This document shows positions 1 through 6,885 of a stretch of 23,392 nucleotides of DNA, one piece after another. Below the pieces are notes generated by a model that saw only the letters and a list, made by a program, of their open reading frames with translations, had not been told where the DNA came from and searched no databases. Positions within the stretch are counted from its first letter, which is position 1. Every line of letters starts with the position of its first letter. Location: assembly GCA_017987055.1 (NCBI GenBank), contig JAGNUJ010000008.1, forward strand, positions 1 to 23,392, in the 5' to 3' direction. This stretch comes from Giesbergeria sp. Lineage in GTDB: Bacteria; Pseudomonadota; Gammaproteobacteria; Burkholderiales; Burkholderiaceae_C. The position numbers and the translations under genes are program-made.

Positions 1-938
1 CCCGCATCAAGGGCGTGCGCCGCAAGTTTGCCCAAGAAGTGGGCTTCTTGCCACCACCCGTGCACGTGCGTGACAACCTCGAACTCAAGCCCAGTGGCTA
101 CCGCATCACCCTGCGCGGCGTGATGGTAGGCGAGGGCGAAGCCTTCCCCGGCATGCACTTGGCGATCAACCCCGGCGGCATCTCGACCCCGCTGATTGGC
201 ACACCCACCACCGACCCGGCGTTTGGTTTACCCGCCCACTGGATCGACGAACAACAAAAAGAAGCGGCACAAATGGCAGGCTTTACCGTGGTTGATTCGG
301 AAACCGTGATGGCGACACATTTGTCACACTTGATGCAGGTACAAGCCGCCAAGTTGCTCAGTCGCACCGAGACCCAGCAGTTGGTGGAGCACGTGGCCAA
401 ACTGGCCCCCAAACTGATTGAAGAAGTGGTTCCCAAAATGGTCTCGATTGCAACGTTTCAACGGGTGCTGCAGCTGCTGCTGGAAGAGTCGGTGCACATC
501 CGCGACATCCGCACCATCATCGAAACACTGGCCGAGCACGCGGTCCACACCACCGACCCGGTCGAGCTGGCCAAGCGCGTGCGCATTGCCTTGTCGCCGG
601 CCATCGTGCAGCAAATTTATGGCCCGACACGTGAACTCAGTGTCATTGCCATCGAACCCGGTCTTGAGCGCCTGCTAGTGCAAGCCCTCGGCAACACAGC
701 CGGTCCGGCACTGGATCCCGGCGTCGCCGACATCCTGACGCAAAGAGCGGCGGAAGTCGCCCTGAAACAAGAAGAAATCGGTCTGCCCGCTTGCTTGTTG
801 GTACCGGACGCTATCCGCAGCGCTATCTCCCGCTTGGTGCGCCGTGTAGCGCCGCGCCTGCAAGTGCTGGGGCACAGCGAAATTCCTGAAACACACACCA
901 TCCGCATTGGCCCAGTCCTGCAAGGAGCCTCAGCATGA
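1..938 (+). CDS. flhA: Flagellar export gate protein FlhA, C-terminal part (5' end outside window)
   Basis: FlhA is an inner-membrane component of the flagellar type III export gate. Its cytoplasmic C-terminal domain forms a nonameric ring that docks chaperone-substrate complexes such as FlgN with FlgK/FlgL. The frame is open from base 3, giving about 311 residues that all belong to the cytoplasmic half; the membrane half lies upstream. Family signatures seen include KFAQEVGFLPPPVHVRDN at the start, GEAFPGMHLAINPGG shortly after, and near the end VLGHSEIPETHTI, matching the conserved VLSHxEIP segment with Gly for Ser. The stop codon overlaps the flhF start (ATGA), so the two are translationally coupled. 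AAGGAG for flhF lies inside the last flhA codons at 922-927. Identity is secure; only the 5' boundary is missing. Confidence 0.97.
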   Translation, partial: RIKGVRRKFAQEVGFLPPPVHVRDNLELKPSGYRITLRGVMVGEGEAFPGMHLAINPGGISTPLIGTPTTDPAFGLPAHWIDEQQKEAAQMAGFTVVDSETVMATHLSHLMQVQAAKLLSRTETQQLVEHVAKLAPKLIEEVVPKMVSIATFQRVLQLLLEESVHIRDIRTIIETLAEHAVHTTDPVELAKRVRIALSPAIVQQIYGPTRELSVIAIEPGLERLLVQALGNTAGPALDPGVADILTQRAAEVALKQEEIGLPACLLVPDAIRSAISRLVRRVAPRLQVLGHSEIPETHTIRIGPVLQGASA

Positions 939-2461
939 ATATCCAACGCTTCCACGCTGCCACCTCACGTGAGGCCTTGGCCAAGGCCCGCATGACCTTT
1001 GGCGACGGCACCCTGATTTTGTCCAATCGCCCCACAGCCACCGGCGTTGAGGTCGTCGCCACCGCCGAAGACTCGATCGAGGCACTCGACCACCCCGGCA
1101 GCGCACCCACTTCAGTGCAGCGCCGCACAGAACCATCGACACACGCGGCAGCAACAGCCGCGGCCAGCGAAGCGCGCAACCCGGTCGAAGAAGACACCGA
1201 GCAGCTGGCAATGAGCACGCTGTCCTTCCAAGACTATGTGCGCGAGCGGATGCTCCGCCGCCGCCATGAGGCCTTACACGGTGGCGGCAGTGATGCCGAG
1301 TTTGATGAACCGGCTTACGAACAAGCCCCATCGCACCACGCCCAGTCCACACCCGCCAGCGCCCCAGCCGTCACACGCCACAACCCTTTGCGCCCACCCG
1401 CCCCGATGGCTGCGCCCGCGCCGGCAGCAAAAAACGATTCGGCCATGCGTGTGCTGCGCAACAGTGCCCACAGCGCCACTCCGGTAGCACCAGCAGCGCC
1501 CGTCGCCATAAGCCAACAAGGCTTGATGAGCGAGTTGCAGTCGATGAAGGACTTGATTGAAGACCGCTTCAACACGCTGTCATGGTTGGGGCAGGCGCGC
1601 CAAAACCCAATCCAGTCGAATCTGATGCTGAAGATGATTCGCGCCGGTTACTCACCCTCGCTGGCACGCGCTGTATTGGAGCGCCTACCAGAAAGCATGG
1701 GCGCTACCGAAGCCGTGCGCTGGCTGATGGAGGTGCTGCAGCGCAACCTCAAAACCGATGCCAACTCCCGCCCGCTGTACGAAGAAGGCGGCATCTACGC
1801 GCTGGTCGGCTCGACCGGCGTCGGCAAAACCACCACCACCGCCAAGCTGGCCGCCATGTGCGCGCGCCAGCATGGCCCCAGCAGCGTCGGCCTGATCACG
1901 CTCGACACCTACCGCATCGGCGCCCACGAACAACTGCGCACCTATGGCCGGATGCTAGGCGTGGTGGCCCACTTGGCACACGACCAAGCTGCGCTGCAAG
2001 ACCTGCTGAGCCTGCTGAGCGGCAAAAAAATGGTGTTGATCGACACCACCGGCGTCGCGCCGCGCGACCCGCGCAAGCGCGACATGCTGGATGTCCTGAA
2101 CCTGCCGCACGTCAAGCGCCTGCTGGTACTCAACGCCGGCTGCCACGGCGACACGCTGGACGACACACTGGCCGCCTTCAAGACCGACGGCTCGCAACAA
2201 GCCATCCTGTCCAAAATTGACGAAGCCGCCAAGCTTGGCCCCTCGATCGACGCGCTGATTCGCCACCAGATGGTGCTGCGCGGCGTGACCAACGGCCAGC
2301 GCGTCCCCGAAGACTGGGAAGCTGCCGACGGCAACAAGCTGATCAACACCTCGATGCGCGCCTCGGCCCGCTCGGCGTTTGACCCCAAAGCCAGCGACCT
2401 GAACTTCTTCTTCTCCCACACGCCAGACCAATCCTTTGAAAGGGGGCTGATCGATGCTTGA
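935..2461 (+). CDS. flhF: Flagellar biosynthesis GTPase FlhF
   Basis: FlhF is an SRP-family GTPase that sets flagellar position and number, usually at the pole, and recruits early basal-body parts. The 508 residues show the three-part FlhF plan. There is an N-terminal B domain (starting MNIQRFHAATSREALAKAR), a low-complexity Ala/Pro/His-rich linker (about 60-190), and an NG GTPase domain. GTPase motifs are intact: P-loop GSTGVGKT at 292-299, the LDTYRIGAHEQLRTYG element, G3 DTTG at 370-373, and G4 SKIDEA from residue 426. The G3 motif has Thr where Ala is common, a position that varies in FlhF. The start is fixed by AAGGAG seven bases upstream. It overlaps flhA by 4 bases and the next gene by 8. 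Its usual ATPase partner FlhG appears degenerate here (see next gene). Confidence 0.97.
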   Translation: MNIQRFHAATSREALAKARMTFGDGTLILSNRPTATGVEVVATAEDSIEALDHPGSAPTSVQRRTEPSTHAAATAAASEARNPVEEDTEQLAMSTLSFQDYVRERMLRRRHEALHGGGSDAEFDEPAYEQAPSHHAQSTPASAPAVTRHNPLRPPAPMAAPAPAAKNDSAMRVLRNSAHSATPVAPAAPVAISQQGLMSELQSMKDLIEDRFNTLSWLGQARQNPIQSNLMLKMIRAGYSPSLARAVLERLPESMGATEAVRWLMEVLQRNLKTDANSRPLYEEGGIYALVGSTGVGKTTTTAKLAAMCARQHGPSSVGLITLDTYRIGAHEQLRTYGRMLGVVAHLAHDQAALQDLLSLLSGKKMVLIDTTGVAPRDPRKRDMLDVLNLPHVKRLLVLNAGCHGDTLDDTLAAFKTDGSQQAILSKIDEAAKLGPSIDALIRHQMVLRGVTNGQRVPEDWEAADGNKLINTSMRASARSAFDPKASDLNFFFSHTPDQSFERGLIDA

Positions 2462-3272
2462 CCTTAGCTTGCACCAAGGCACCAGCCTGCACTGCCATAC
2501 GCCCGAGATCGAATTGCGCCTGAGCGCCGTGGTCAGCCAAGGCCCCAATGGCCGTGCCTTGGAAACCCTGTGGCAGGTGTGCTCGCACCTGCAGCGCTTG
2601 GGCTATCCAGTGATCGTGCTCGACGGCACGGCAGAAGAAAGCTACGCAGCGCCCGGTCTGCAGCACCTGCTGACCAGCACGCCACGCGGCAACGGCAGTT
2701 TTGCCATCGGCGGTGCCCACGCCTCGTCACTGGCGGTGATACCGGCGTTTCAGGGTCTGTACACGCTGGCGTTTAACTCGCCGCACGTGTCGCAGCCGCT
2801 GCAAGCGCTGCAACCGCTGTTTCGCCAATATGCGCTGATCGTGGTCTATGCCTCGGTTGCCACGCTGTCAACGCCGCTGCTCAAAGGCACGGCCACCGCG
2901 CCGCTGCTGCTGATGCAACCGGGCAAGTCCGGCATCGTCAGCAGCTACAAGCAACTGAAACAGCTGGCGCTACACACCGGCATAGCGGGCACAGTGGCCT
3001 GTATTACCGACTCAGACCGGCCGGCACAGCGGCGCGAGATTGATGGCGAGCTGCACACACTGCGCCAATGCGCTGCGCGCCACTTGGGGCAGCAGATTGG
3101 CACTACCAGCATCTACGCCGCTAGCGCGCAAGACATGCAGCGCTTAGCGCTGCGCCTGCTGGAAAACGCTGGCACCCTTGGCGCGCCCAGCCACGGCGCG
3201 CCGGCTTACGCTGCACCAGCCAACCCGCGCTCCCTGACCGAGAGCTACCCGCCTTTTCACCAAAGGCACTGA
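2454..3272 (+). CDS. FlhG-position protein, probable degenerate MinD/ParA-like homologue
   Basis: This 272-residue protein lies exactly where FlhG (FleN/YlxH, a MinD-type ATPase that limits flagellar number and stimulates FlhF) is expected. The fold order is recognisable. Near the N terminus HQGTSLH (7-13) aligns with the DQAxxLR activator helix of FlhG. A strand follows (LSAVVSQG), then a helix, then a second strand VIVLDGT. Later, APLLLMQPGKSGIVSSYKQL resembles the MinD stretch with TTPEPTSxxDAY. However, the deviant Walker A KGGxGKT is absent (QGPNGRALET instead) and the switch Asp of LIDxxAG is replaced in LIVVYASVAT, so ATP binding looks lost. Start ATG is preceded by AAAGGGGG and overlaps flhF by 8 bases. 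Homology to FlhG is inferred from position and pattern; an unrelated flagellar protein is possible. No frameshift is visible, so it is probably a functioning protein rather than a pseudogene. Confidence 0.65.
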   Translation: MLDLSLHQGTSLHCHTPEIELRLSAVVSQGPNGRALETLWQVCSHLQRLGYPVIVLDGTAEESYAAPGLQHLLTSTPRGNGSFAIGGAHASSLAVIPAFQGLYTLAFNSPHVSQPLQALQPLFRQYALIVVYASVATLSTPLLKGTATAPLLLMQPGKSGIVSSYKQLKQLALHTGIAGTVACITDSDRPAQRREIDGELHTLRQCAARHLGQQIGTTSIYAASAQDMQRLALRLLENAGTLGAPSHGAPAYAAPANPRSLTESYPPFHQRH

Positions 3273-3275
3273 CCC

Positions 3276-4004
3276 GTGATCTACACCGCCAAAGGCCAGC
3301 TCGAGCGTGAAGCGTTAGTACGCCAGCATGTGCCGCTGGTACGGCGGCTGGCGCACCATATGATTGCCAAACTCCCCCCCAACATCGAACTCGATGACCT
3401 GATTCAGGTCGGCATGATTGGCCTGACGGAAGCCCTGTCGCGCTTTGAAACCGCGCAGGGCGTGCAGTTTGAAACCTTCGCTACCCAGCGCATTCGCGGG
3501 GCGATGCTGGACGAACTGCGCGAGGGCGACTGGATGTCGCGCAGCTCGCGCAAAAGCCAAAAAGACATTGAAAAAGCCGTGCAGCGCGTCGAGCAAAAAC
3601 TCGGTCGCAGCCCGCTCGAATCTGAGATTGCTGCTGAAATGGATTTGTCTTTGCCCGACTACCAAAACCTGCTGGGCAAAGTGCGCGGCACGCAATTGGT
3701 GTATTTGGAAGACCTGACACGCAGCAGCGAAGACGGCGAAGAAAGCTTTTTAGAACGCCACGACGTGCCCGACAACGACGGTGCCGACCCAATGGAGCTG
3801 CTGCGCGACCAACGTATGCGCACCGCCTTGGCCAAAGCCATCGAAGCACTGCCCGAGCGCGAGCAATACATCATGGGCATGTACTACCAGCACGACATGA
3901 ATCTGAAAGAGATTGCTGCCGTGCTGGGCGTGACCGAATCGCGCGTCTGCCAACTGCACAGCCAGTCCATTGCCCGCTTGCGCGCCAAGATGCGCAGCCA
4001 TTGA
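3276..4004 (+). CDS. fliA: RNA polymerase sigma-28 factor FliA
   Basis: FliA directs RNA polymerase to late flagellar and chemotaxis promoters and is inhibited by FlgM. The 242 residues match the family length (239 in E. coli). Region 2 covers roughly 16-86 and includes LDDLIQVGMIGLTEALSRF, FATQRIRGAMLDELR and the typical DWMSRSSR turn. Region 3 contains LGRSPLESEIAAEM. Region 4 near the C terminus has LPEREQYIMGMYY and the helix-turn-helix LKEIAAVLGVTESRVCQLHS. The start is GTG, three bases after the preceding stop, with AAAGG at 3262-3266 at proper spacing; GTG may lower expression. The gene ends an operon and is followed by a hairpin repeat that probably terminates it. Its inhibitor flgM is encoded about 0.6 kb downstream on the other strand. 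Confidence 0.97.
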   Translation: MIYTAKGQLEREALVRQHVPLVRRLAHHMIAKLPPNIELDDLIQVGMIGLTEALSRFETAQGVQFETFATQRIRGAMLDELREGDWMSRSSRKSQKDIEKAVQRVEQKLGRSPLESEIAAEMDLSLPDYQNLLGKVRGTQLVYLEDLTRSSEDGEESFLERHDVPDNDGADPMELLRDQRMRTALAKAIEALPEREQYIMGMYYQHDMNLKEIAAVLGVTESRVCQLHSQSIARLRAKMRSH

Positions 4005-4031
4005 GACGCGCAGCTTTAGGGATCAACTCAT

Positions 4032-4128
4032 TTAAAAATGTGAGCTGTTAGCGCTGGTGTTTATTAGCTTTCAGATTGAAATAGGCCTGAAAGCCAATGA
4101 ATGCGTGCGCTAGCAGCTATTGTTTTTG
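4032..4128. repeat. Dispersed hairpin repeat, copy 1 (probable bidirectional terminator)
   Basis: Two imperfect 32-base arms, 4043-4074 and 4087-4118, pair around a 12-base loop; in RNA most positions pair when G-U is allowed. The outer ends read AGCTGTTAGCGC on the left and GCGCTAGCAGCT on the right. A T-tract follows at 4123-4127 and an A-tract precedes at 4034-4038, so each strand presents a stem followed by a U-run. It sits between convergent fliA and flgN, as expected for a bidirectional terminator. Bases 4105-4127 are identical to 11279-11301 in copy 2. A terminator function is inferred; the repeat relation is seen directly. Confidence 0.85.
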
Positions 4129-4133
4129 ATTAG

Positions 4134-4508
4134 TCAGTGCGCGTAGGCCGAGCTGTAGATCCGCGCTCCGGGGCCAGAGACACTGCGCACGCCAACCGCG
4201 CGCCCGTAAGTGGAGTCCGGAGCCGTCGGCACCAACACGGCAGCCAGGCGCTCCGTGGCGGCTGCCATGCGGGCCAAACCTTGGCGCTGTGCGCCCAGAC
4301 GGGTAGTAATGTCTTGCATGCGCTGCAGCAACGCCGGCGATAACGCCTGTTGGCGGCGCGCGATGGCGATGGCTTCTGCAAAATGCGTGACAGCTTGGCG
4401 CAGGCTATCGCTGCTGCGCTCCAGCGCCAGCGCATCGTTGGCCAACAAGTTGCCAGTCACCTGCGCGAGCTGCTGCTCTACCAAGACAAGGATTTGTTCT
4501 AGTTGCAT
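4134..4508 (-). CDS. flgN: FlgN-like flagellar export chaperone
   Basis: A small, helix-rich, mostly alpha-predicted protein of 124 residues from ATG 4508. A GTG at 4520 would add four residues (MLSV); neither start has a clear Shine-Dalgarno sequence. It directly follows flgM, the standard place of flgN. FlgN binds the hook-junction proteins FlgK and FlgL in the cytoplasm and hands them to the FlhA gate. FlgN sequences diverge strongly, so the call rests on position, length and the heptad-like N terminus (LEQILVLVEQQLAQVTGNLLA) rather than on a diagnostic motif. The leader on the coding strand is a run of pyrimidines including eight C in a row. The gene ends convergently against fliA across the hairpin repeat. 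Confidence 0.72.
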   Translation of the reverse strand: MQLEQILVLVEQQLAQVTGNLLANDALALERSSDSLRQAVTHFAEAIAIARRQQALSPALLQRMQDITTRLGAQRQGLARMAAATERLAAVLVPTAPDSTYGRAVGVRSVSGPGARIYSSAYAH

Positions 4509-4532
4509 AACAGACAGCACCAGTGGTCAGTT

Positions 4533-4561
4533 AAAGGAGAGGAGAGAAAAAGGGGGGGGAA
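4533..4561. other. 29-base homopurine tract with a run of eight G in the flgM-flgN gap
   Basis: Every base from 4533 to 4561 is A or G on the plus strand, including G8 at 4552-4559 and A5 just before it. On the coding strand of flgN this is a homopyrimidine leader ending about 25 bases before the ATG. G8 tracts can slip during replication and are also prone to sequencing error. No Shine-Dalgarno sequence can exist in this stretch for flgN. Confidence 0.9.
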
Positions 4562-4582
4562 CGAGCGGATAGAAAAATCTGC

Positions 4583-4882
4583 TTAAGCACGCGCGGGTGA
4601 CAGCATCTCATAGGCAGTGGCCAGCATCTTGTCGGCCACGGCTTGGGCGCTGAACTGAAACGTGCCATTGGCAATCGCAGCGCGCATTGCATTGACGCGG
4701 TCTACATCAAAATCGCTGGTGCTGCGGCTGACAGGCACCATGTCACGGGTGGCGGACGAAAACGACACAGGCGCACCGGCAGCTTTGGCGGCAGCGGGCG
4801 CACCCGTCCTAGCCTGCTGCTTGGCAGAGCCTGTGGCCTGCGCTACAGCGCTGGGCAATTCCGGTTTTTGTCCTATTTTCAT
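4583..4882 (-). CDS. flgM: Anti-sigma-28 factor FlgM
   Basis: FlgM binds FliA and blocks late flagellar transcription until the hook is complete, when it is exported. The start chosen is ATG 4882 (MKIGQKPEL), preceded by GGAG at 4889-4892 with six bases between; an upstream in-frame GTG lacks this support. The 99 residues have a disordered Ala-rich N-terminal half, suited to export, and a C-terminal sigma-binding half with DFDVDRVNAMRAAIANGTFQ and AVADKMLATAYEML, the standard FlgM pattern. It lies between flgA and flgN in the same direction. A sigma-28 promoter with exact 11-base spacing precedes it (4929-4955), so FliA would drive its own inhibitor, while flgA readthrough supplies an earlier pool. 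Confidence 0.95.
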   Translation of the reverse strand: MKIGQKPELPSAVAQATGSAKQQARTGAPAAAKAAGAPVSFSSATRDMVPVSRSTSDFDVDRVNAMRAAIANGTFQFSAQAVADKMLATAYEMLSPARA

Positions 4883-4928
4883 CACTCTCTCCAGCACCCG
4901 TTGTAACGTAGGGCATCAGTAGCTTGTA

Positions 4929-4955
4929 TTTTCGACCGGTTCGCCACTTACTTTA
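4929..4955 (-). promoter_or_regulatory. Sigma-28 (FliA) promoter of flgM
   Basis: On the minus strand TAAAGTAA (4948-4955), an 11-base spacer and GTCGAAAA (4929-4936) match the enterobacterial sigma-28 consensus TAAAGTTT-N11-GCCGATAA at 6 of 8 positions in each box. It would start transcription near 4922, about 40 bases before the flgM ATG. The match and spacing are seen; activity is inferred. Confidence 0.8.
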
Positions 4956-5011
4956 GCGATTTATGGCGTGGGCAGGTCGAGCAACGGCTGTGTGGATGCC
5001 TTTTGCGGATG

Positions 5012-5752
5012 TCAAAGAGCCGCTGCAACGGCGCCGGTCTCATCGACAATGCCGCTGATTATCCGGCCATTGCCCATACGGATGCGCACGGTCTGACCAA
5101 CGGCACCGGCGGCCAGCGCTTGTCCCATCGAAGTGACGGCGTATCCTGGCCCTTCGGCCACCACGCGCACTTGGGCACCGACCTTGAACAGATGCGGCGG
5201 GCGCACCATCGACTGGCGCAGCGTTTGACCGGCGATCAACTGGCGCGAAGCCACCTGCCCCACCCACATCGACGGATCGGCGACCACGGCAGCCGGCTCG
5301 GCCGCCCAATCGACCTCGGCCTGCGTCGCATCGGCCGCGCTCAGCTCAGCGCCCATCGCCACGTTGCTGGTCAGCACCCACGCCGGGCCATAGGCCTTGA
5401 TGGTCAACGGCAAAAACACATTCCAACGCGTCGGGCCTTCCAAGCAGCGCAGCCCCAAGCGCGAACGCCCCCACAAACGCGCGCCAGCCGGCAAATAAGG
5501 CTCCACGCGGGCGCACGGCGCCAAACGCAGGCGCTCATCGAGCGCGCCGACATCGACCTCCATGCGCAGCGGCGTGCTTTGCGGTGTTTGCTGCAAGGCG
5601 GCATCAACCCAGCTTTGGGTGAGTTGGCCCAAGTCGGGGGTCGTTTGGGCTTGGGCTGGCAAAACCGCCAAAGCCGTGACAGCGAGCACTGCGGCCGCTG
5701 CAGCAGCTCGCCAAGGCGCTGACAAAGACGGGGCAGAAAAAGAAAGCGGCAT
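5012..5752 (-). CDS. flgA: Flagellar P-ring assembly chaperone FlgA
   Basis: FlgA is a periplasmic chaperone needed for FlgI to assemble into the P ring. The start at ATG 5752 is supported by a perfect AGGAGG six bases upstream (5759-5764) and gives 246 residues beginning with a signal peptide: a short n-region, a hydrophobic AAAAAAVLAVTALAV core and an AQA cleavage site near residue 35. The frame stays open upstream to 5899, but that extension lacks a ribosome site and would bury the signal peptide. The C-terminal half carries the SAF-type beta-clip region with VASRQLIAGQTLRQSMVRPP, VRVVAEGPGYAV and VRIRMGNGRIISGIV. The gene is divergent from flgB and followed by flgM and flgN. Confidence 0.95.
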   Translation of the reverse strand: MPLSFSAPSLSAPWRAAAAAAVLAVTALAVLPAQAQTTPDLGQLTQSWVDAALQQTPQSTPLRMEVDVGALDERLRLAPCARVEPYLPAGARLWGRSRLGLRCLEGPTRWNVFLPLTIKAYGPAWVLTSNVAMGAELSAADATQAEVDWAAEPAAVVADPSMWVGQVASRQLIAGQTLRQSMVRPPHLFKVGAQVRVVAEGPGYAVTSMGQALAAGAVGQTVRIRMGNGRIISGIVDETGAVAAAL

Positions 5753-5966
5753 GGTTTGCCTCCTGAAAAAAGGGGTCAGCGCCTGCGCAACAGGCCATTT
5801 CACTGCTGGAACTATAGGCAGCTCAGTGCCAGCCAAAGCGCCAAACAGCGCAGAAATACCCGGCTTCTTCGCCGCTTCACAAAACCGCTGCGTTTCCATA
5901 ATTCATTGACGTCGGATGCCGCCCACAGCGGTCAGCCGTTTCTGCAATCTTCGGCAAAGGCACACC
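5753..5966. promoter_or_regulatory. Divergent control region between flgA and flgB
   Basis: This 214-base gap must hold the start signals for the flgA-flgM-flgN and flgB-to-flgL units. Visible in it are the flgA ribosome site on the minus strand and AAAGGCACACC in front of flgB. I found no convincing sigma-70, sigma-28 or sigma-54 promoter, and no operator I can name. In related motile bacteria such regions are driven by FlhDC or sigma-54 regulators; which applies here cannot be read from the sequence. Confidence 0.6.
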
Positions 5967-6398
5967 ATGCTCGACAAGATGACCCAGAACTTGGGATTTC
6001 ACGGCAACGCCCTCTTGGTGCGCTCCGAGCGCCAGCGTGCCATTGCCAGCAACATTGCCAACGCCGACACCCCCGGCTACGTCGGCCGCGACGTCAACTT
6101 TGTGGCTACCTTGAAAGAAGCCACCGAGGCCAGCGAGCGCAGCGCCCGCAGCGCCAGCAGCCGCGCCGCCTCGACCAGCGACCCGCGCCACATCCCACTG
6201 CCCACGGTGCGCTTTCACAGCGACCGCGACAGCGCGCTGGGCTACAGCGTGCAAACCCAGCCCAGCCTAGATAACAACACCGTGGACTTAGACCGCGAGC
6301 GCGCCAACTTTGTCGATAACGCCGTGCGCTACGAAGCGACGCTGCGCTTTATCAACGGCAGCTCCAAAACCATGCTCAGCGCCATTCAAGGCCAGTAA
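5967..6398 (+). CDS. flgB: Flagellar proximal rod protein FlgB
   Basis: FlgB forms part of the proximal rod crossing the periplasm. The chosen ATG 5967 follows AAAGG at 5956-5960 and gives 143 residues, close to the E. coli length; an upstream ATG at 5916 would add 17 residues without support. The N-terminal helix with RQRAIASNIANADTPGY is the rod/hook family signature, followed by a Ser/Arg/Ala-rich middle and the C-terminal helix DNAVRYEATLRFINGSSK. It is the first gene of the plus-strand rod-hook run. The leader contains GCACACC, a motif recurring before flgC, flgD, flgE and flgF. Confidence 0.96.
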   Translation: MLDKMTQNLGFHGNALLVRSERQRAIASNIANADTPGYVGRDVNFVATLKEATEASERSARSASSRAASTSDPRHIPLPTVRFHSDRDSALGYSVQTQPSLDNNTVDLDRERANFVDNAVRYEATLRFINGSSKTMLSAIQGQ

Positions 6399-6439
6399 GC
6401 ACCTGCCTTACTCGCCTTACTTAGAAAGCACACCCCGCC

Positions 6440-6844
6440 ATGTCAATGTTCTCCATTTTCAGCGTCTCGGGCAGCGCCATCAGCTCGCAATCGCAGCGCC
6501 TGAACGTCGTTGCCAGCAACTTGGCCAACGTCGATGCCGTGGCCGGGCCCGATGGCCAAGTCTATAAAGCGCGCCAAGTGGTGTTTGAAACCACCCCGAT
6601 GGGTGCCGATAGCGCTAGCGGCGTGCGCGTCAAATCGATCCAAGAAAGCGAGCAGCCTGGCCGGCGCCAACTCGATCCGACCCACCCGCTGGCTGATGCA
6701 GAGGGCTATGTGACGCACTCCAACGTCAACGCGGTCGAGGAGATGGTCAACATGATTTCGGCCTCGCGCTCGTACCAAAACAACGTCGAAGTGATGAACA
6801 CCGCCAAAACGCTGCTGCTCAAGACGCTGCAAATGGGCCAATAA
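6440..6844 (+). CDS. flgC: Flagellar proximal rod protein FlgC
   Basis: FlgC is a second proximal rod subunit. The 134 residues begin MSMFSIFSVSGSAISSQ and continue with the signature RLNVVASNLANVDAV; the C-terminal half has SNVNAVEEMVNMISASRSYQNNVEVMN, the shared axial-protein helix. Length matches E. coli FlgC (134). The start is preceded by GAAAGCACACC (6424-6434), a weak ribosome site but part of a leader motif repeated in this cluster. An in-frame ATG two codons later is an equally possible start. It lies 41 bases after flgB. Confidence 0.96.
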   Translation: MSMFSIFSVSGSAISSQSQRLNVVASNLANVDAVAGPDGQVYKARQVVFETTPMGADSASGVRVKSIQESEQPGRRQLDPTHPLADAEGYVTHSNVNAVEEMVNMISASRSYQNNVEVMNTAKTLLLKTLQMGQ

Positions 6845-6885
6845 GCGCCCGCACGCCTTTGCCCAATTTCTGAAAGCACACCTGC

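Noticed and set aside
1582..2220. 212-codon plus-strand frame inside flhF
   Set aside because: Arg/Pro/His-rich out-of-frame shadow of the flhF GTPase domain.
5816..5831. Sigma-54-like TGGCAC...TGCC on the minus strand upstream of flgA
   Set aside because: The GG and GC elements are 9 rather than 10 bases apart and the -12 box is poor; sigma-54 does not tolerate this spacing change.
5012..5899. Longer flgA reading frame starting at 5899
   Set aside because: The perfect AGGAGG and signal peptide at 5752 define the start; the upstream 49 residues would hide the signal peptide and have no ribosome site.
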